Below, one piece after another: positions 14,246 through 17,331 of a stretch of DNA of 17,331 nt (the stretch's first letter is position 1; each line of letters begins with the position of its first letter). The stretch covers positions 1 through 17,331 of the forward strand of contig JAODMS010000203.1 in assembly GCA_025464925.1 (NCBI GenBank), read 5' to 3'. Under the pieces are notes generated by a model, which worked only from the letters and a program-made list of their open reading frames with translations, was not told where the DNA came from and did no database searches. The position numbers and the translations under genes were made by a program. Origin of the DNA: Arthrobacter sp. (lineage in GTDB: Bacteria; Actinomycetota; Actinomycetes; Actinomycetales; Micrococcaceae).

Positions 14246-14923
14246 ATGAGCGCTGAGCAGGAAATGACCCCGTTGACCGACGACGAGCTGATGGCGCAAG
14301 CCGGAACCGCCCTCCCGGACAAGGAAGTGGCCTCCGTCCTGGACCTCAATGCGGATCTTGACCTGGGCATCAGCGCGGCCGCGCCGATCGACCTCGCCGT
14401 CGCAGCCAATGCGAATGTCGCGGCCCCGATCGATGCTGCAGCTTCCGCCAACATCCTCTCCTTCGGGTCCGAAGCCCAGGCCCTCTCGGACCAGGGCGTC
14501 ATCATCAACCAGGGCATCACCGCCGACGCGACGGCTGAATCCACGCAGGACAGCACGATCGACCAGGCCACCGACGCAGGCACCGCCGAACCCGCAGCCG
14601 AGCCGGGCACCGCGGAGGCCGGCACCGCCCCCGACCTGGGCGCGTTGCCCACAGACGCCGCAGCCGCAGCCGGCGCCGTCAACGGCAACCTCCTCAACGT
14701 CAACGTGGACCTCGACGCCAACGCCGACATCGCCGCCCCGATCAACGGTGCTGTCGCTGCCAACGCCAATGTCGCAGCTCCGATTGATGCCGCCGTGGCG
14801 GCCAACATCGGTTCCATCGACAGCGACGCCTTCGCCGTGGCGCAGCAGGATGCCATCATCACGCAGAACATCGAGGGCGAAGCGACGGCCACGGCCGACC
14901 AGCAGTCCGATCTGAAGCAGTAG
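14246..14923 (+). CDS. Acidic Ala/Asn/Asp-rich protein with nested repeats, possible substrate of the adjacent M50 protease
   Basis: The 225-residue protein has no recognised family. It contains no Cys, Trp, Tyr, His or Arg and is strongly acidic. Residues about 8-30 ('TPLTDDELMAQAG', then 'TALPDKEVASVL') resemble leader peptides of exported or modified peptides. Two related halves follow: about 32-110 and about 149-225, joined by an Ala/Glu/Pro-rich linker. Each half contains two 14-residue units of the type AAPI-x-x-AVAANANV (starting at 45, 59, 163 and 177), then a stretch with 'GVIINQGI' or 'AIITQNIE'. There is no signal peptide or membrane helix. The ATG at 14246 has GGAG seven bases upstream. 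The membrane protease gene starts seven bases after the stop, so the two are coupled; a substrate, cargo or fibre role is inference. Confidence 0.8.
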   Translation: MSAEQEMTPLTDDELMAQAGTALPDKEVASVLDLNADLDLGISAAAPIDLAVAANANVAAPIDAAASANILSFGSEAQALSDQGVIINQGITADATAESTQDSTIDQATDAGTAEPAAEPGTAEAGTAPDLGALPTDAAAAAGAVNGNLLNVNVDLDANADIAAPINGAVAANANVAAPIDAAVAANIGSIDSDAFAVAQQDAIITQNIEGEATATADQQSDLKQ

Positions 14924-14930
14924 CTCCCCG

Positions 14931-17331
14931 ATGAGTACTCCGCACAGCGGGCCGTCCGAAGCGGACGGCCCGCTGGCCTCCCCTGCCATCAGCACGCAGC
15001 AGCTTCCCGTCCGGGCCGACGGGATCCAGCTGATCGGCGAGACCAAGGGCTCCGGCTACCGCGAGGCGCCGTCGCTGGTCCGGCGCGCCGACGGCCAGAC
15101 GCTCCAGCTCACCCGCCTGCTCTACCTCGTTCTCGAGGCGATCGACGGCACCCGCGGCGCCGAGGAAATCGCGGAACACGCCAGCGCCAGCTTCGGCCGG
15201 CTGGTCAGTGCGGACAACGTCCGGACGCTGATCGACTCCCAGCTGCTCCCGCTGGGGCTGCTGCGGCTGGCCGACGGCTCGCAGCCCGAGGTCCGGAAGT
15301 CGGACCCGCTGCTCGGGATGCGCTTCCGCTACACCGTCACCGATCCCGAGCGCACCCGCCGGATCACCGCACCGTTCACCTTCCTCTTCAACCCGCTGAT
15401 CGTCGTGGCCGTGGCCGCCGGGTTCCTCGCCACCTGCTGGTGGGTGCTGATGGTCAAGGGCCTCGCCTCGGCCACCCATCAGGCCTTCGCCAATCCGGGC
15501 CTGGTGCTGCTGGTCCTGGCGGTCACCGTGTTCTCCGCCGGGTTCCACGAGTTCGGCCACGCGGCCGCGGCCCGCCGCGGCGGCGCGACCCCCGGAGCCA
15601 TGGGCACCGGCCTGTACCTCATCTGGCCCGCCTTCTACACCGACGTGACCGACTCCTACCGGCTGGGCCGGGCAGGCCGGCTCCGGACCGACCTCGGCGG
15701 GCTGTACTTCAACGCCATCGTGGCCGTGGCGATCATGGGCATCTGGTGGGCCACCGGCTTCGACGCGCTGCTGCTCGTCGTCGTGACCCAGCTGGTGCAG
15801 ATGGTCCGGCAGCTCCTGCCGCTGGTCCGGTTCGACGGCTACCACATCCTCGCCGATGCCACCGGAGTACCGGACCTGTTCCAGCGGATCAGACCCACGC
15901 TGCTCGGCCTCCTGCCCTGGCGCCGCAAGGACCCCGAGGCGCAGCTCCTGAAGCCCTGGGCCCGCGCCGTCGTCACCGCGTGGGTGCTCGTCACCGTGCC
16001 GCTGCTGCTCTTCAGCCTGGTGGTGATGGTCCTGTCCCTGCCCCGGCTCCTCGGCACGGCCTGGGCCAGCGCCCAGAAGCAGTACGCCATGCTCGCGACC
16101 AGCCTCGGCGACGGTAACTTCCTCGACGCGTCGGTGCGGGTCCTGGCGCTCGCCGCCGTCGCGCTTCCCGTCCTGGGAATCCTCTACGTCCTGCTCCGCC
16201 TGGCCCGGCAGCTCACCGCCGGGCTGTGGCGGAAGACGCGCGGCAAGGCGCTCCGGCGCGGAACCGCGGTGGCCGCGATCGCCGCCGTGGTGGCCGGCCT
16301 GGCCTGGGCGTGGTGGCCCGCCGGCGAAAGCTACCGCCCGGTCCAGCCCTACGAGCGCGGCACCCTGGCCGACGCCACCACCGCCATCTTCCCGGCCGGT
16401 TCCACCGGCCCGATGAGGTCCGGCCAGGCCGGCCGGACCGTGGCCCTGTGGCCGGCCGGCACAACGAAACCCACCCGCGAGGAACCGCAGCTGAGCATGG
16501 TCCTGGTCCCCCGGCAGTCCGGCGCCTCCGCGAACACCGGCGGCTCCGGCACGGCGGAGGCCCCGGCCGCGGCGCCGTCGTGGGTGTTCCCGTTCGATCT
16601 GCCGGCCGCTCCCGGGCAGGACGGCAACCAGTCGCTCGCCGTCAACACCACCGACGGCTCCACCGTCTATGACGTTGCCTTCGCCCTGGTCTGGGCCGAG
16701 GACGGCGACGCGGTGGACACCCGCAACGAGGCCTATGCCTTCGCCAGCTGCACCGACTGCGCCGCGGTGGCCGTGGGCTTCCAAGTGGTCCTGATCGTGG
16801 GCCAGACCGACGTGATCGTCCCCGAGAACCTCTCGGCGTCCGCGAACTACAACTGCGTCCGGTGCCTGACGTACGCCCTGGCGAGCCAGCTGGTCCTCAC
16901 CCTGGACGGTCCGCTGAGCGCCGACGGCACGGCCAGGCTCGATGCGCTGTGGCAGGAGATCGCGGAATTCGGCAGGAACCTGCGAAACGTGCCGCTCTCG
17001 GAGATCCAGGGCCGCCTGAGCGTCTTCAAGGAGCAGGTTCAGCAGCTCGTCAAGAACGATCCCAGCGCCACCCCGGCCGGCCGCTCCCCCGCTGCCACGG
17101 CACCGGCTGCTCCCGGGACCCCGTCGCCGGGAGCAACGCAGACCCCCGTCCCCGGCGCAACGCAGCCGGCACCACAGCCCGCGCCATCGACCGGCAGTCC
17201 GGCGTCGGTTGGTCCCGCGCCGGCCACCACCTCGGCGGCGCCTGCGCAGCTTGCTCCGGGTACGGGGCGGGCCCCCGGCACGGCACCGTCCGTGCCGCAG
17301 CCGACGCAGACCGCGGGCACGGCCACCGAGC
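14931..17331 (+). CDS. PqqD-like/M50-type membrane metalloprotease, incomplete at the window end
   Basis: The frame is open from the ATG at 14931 to the last base (800 codons visible). Parts in order: a PqqD-like winged-helix domain at about 40-113 ('LTRLLYLVLEAIDGTRGAEEI'); membrane helices near 150-175 and 187-210, the second carrying the zinc motif H206-E-F-G-H210; 'LVRFDGYH' with Asp302, the third M50 zinc ligand position; and further helices near 258-290, 346-375, 401-425 and 444-463. An outer domain follows with two CxxC pairs, C607/C610 and C642/C645. From about 709 there is a disordered Pro/Ala/Thr/Gln-rich tail. It resembles proteins annotated as putative peptide zinc metalloproteases (YydH-like). 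It likely binds a peptide leader through the PqqD-like part and cuts or exports it; that function is inferred. Confidence 0.82.
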   Translation, partial: MSTPHSGPSEADGPLASPAISTQQLPVRADGIQLIGETKGSGYREAPSLVRRADGQTLQLTRLLYLVLEAIDGTRGAEEIAEHASASFGRLVSADNVRTLIDSQLLPLGLLRLADGSQPEVRKSDPLLGMRFRYTVTDPERTRRITAPFTFLFNPLIVVAVAAGFLATCWWVLMVKGLASATHQAFANPGLVLLVLAVTVFSAGFHEFGHAAAARRGGATPGAMGTGLYLIWPAFYTDVTDSYRLGRAGRLRTDLGGLYFNAIVAVAIMGIWWATGFDALLLVVVTQLVQMVRQLLPLVRFDGYHILADATGVPDLFQRIRPTLLGLLPWRRKDPEAQLLKPWARAVVTAWVLVTVPLLLFSLVVMVLSLPRLLGTAWASAQKQYAMLATSLGDGNFLDASVRVLALAAVALPVLGILYVLLRLARQLTAGLWRKTRGKALRRGTAVAAIAAVVAGLAWAWWPAGESYRPVQPYERGTLADATTAIFPAGSTGPMRSGQAGRTVALWPAGTTKPTREEPQLSMVLVPRQSGASANTGGSGTAEAPAAAPSWVFPFDLPAAPGQDGNQSLAVNTTDGSTVYDVAFALVWAEDGDAVDTRNEAYAFASCTDCAAVAVGFQVVLIVGQTDVIVPENLSASANYNCVRCLTYALASQLVLTLDGPLSADGTARLDALWQEIAEFGRNLRNVPLSEIQGRLSVFKEQVQQLVKNDPSATPAGRSPAATAPAAPGTPSPGATQTPVPGATQPAPQPAPSTGSPASVGPAPATTSAAPAQLAPGTGRAPGTAPSVPQPTQTAGTATE

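Noticed and set aside
14246..14923. Classical lanthipeptide or other cysteine-based modified peptide precursor
   Set aside because: The protein has no cysteine, is far too long, and no LanM, radical SAM or cyclodehydratase gene is visible in the window.
14859..16784. Long minus-strand open frame (641 codons) opposite the M50-type gene
   Set aside because: Its translation is low-complexity Gly/Arg/Gln-rich and has no domain. The + strand shows HExxH, membrane helices and a PqqD-like domain.
1..17331. CRISPR arrays, tRNA/rRNA genes, insertion sequences and phage attachment sites
   Set aside because: No regularly spaced repeats, no cloverleaf or rRNA-like sequence, and no transposase or integrase frames were seen on either strand.

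Overview
The window comes from a high-GC Gram-positive bacterium, most likely an actinobacterium of the Micrococcaceae (Arthrobacter/Pseudarthrobacter type). The reasons are the strong G/C preference at third codon positions, the gene set (paaABCDE of actinobacterial type, LytR-CpsA-Psr proteins, a TasA/SipW-type secretion cluster, a small DUF2945 protein) and frequent GTG/TTG starts. Family assignments come from reading the proteins by eye, not from database searches.

Layout. (1) Positions 1-264 hold the end of an enoyl-CoA hydratase-like gene on the + strand. Its C-terminus is shorter than usual for the family. (2) Positions 242-4450, minus strand: a tightly packed paaABCDE operon for the phenylacetyl-CoA 1,2-epoxidase complex. 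Genes overlap by 4 bases or are separated by 2-15 bases. A clear promoter and an overlapping PaaR-like operator lie upstream of paaA. (3) Positions 4734-7586, + strand: two paralogous LytR-CpsA-Psr (cell-wall polymer ligase type) proteins flanking a low-molecular-weight protein tyrosine phosphatase. (4) A minus-strand small STAS-like protein (7606-7953) is followed by a 569-base gene-free region. That region contains a 12-bp perfect inverted repeat with a nested hairpin, an 11-bp tandem direct repeat and further hairpins. (5) Positions 8523-10280, + strand: a three-gene secretion cluster made of a TasA/camelysin-like protein with a SipW-type signal sequence, an ER-type (SipW-like) signal peptidase, and a second small exported protein. 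A strong hairpin separates the first two genes. (6) Positions 10345-12561: an S9 oligopeptidase B-like protease, possibly translated from a leaderless mRNA. (7) Positions 12676-14086: a DUF2945 protein and a type II sulfide:quinone oxidoreductase-like flavoprotein, probably co-transcribed. (8) Positions 14246-17331: a very unusual acidic, Ala/Asn/Asp-rich protein with nested internal repeats, followed 7 bases later by a large membrane protein. The membrane protein combines a PqqD-like N-terminal domain, an M50-type HExxH metalloprotease membrane core, an outer domain with two CxxC pairs and a long Pro/Ala/Thr-rich tail that runs off the window.

The last pair is the best candidate for an undescribed system: a leader-bearing, repeat-built substrate-like protein next to a PqqD-M50 membrane protease. 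A 15-base motif identical upstream of DUF2945 and upstream of the repeat protein suggests that regions 7 and 8 share a regulator or promoter type.
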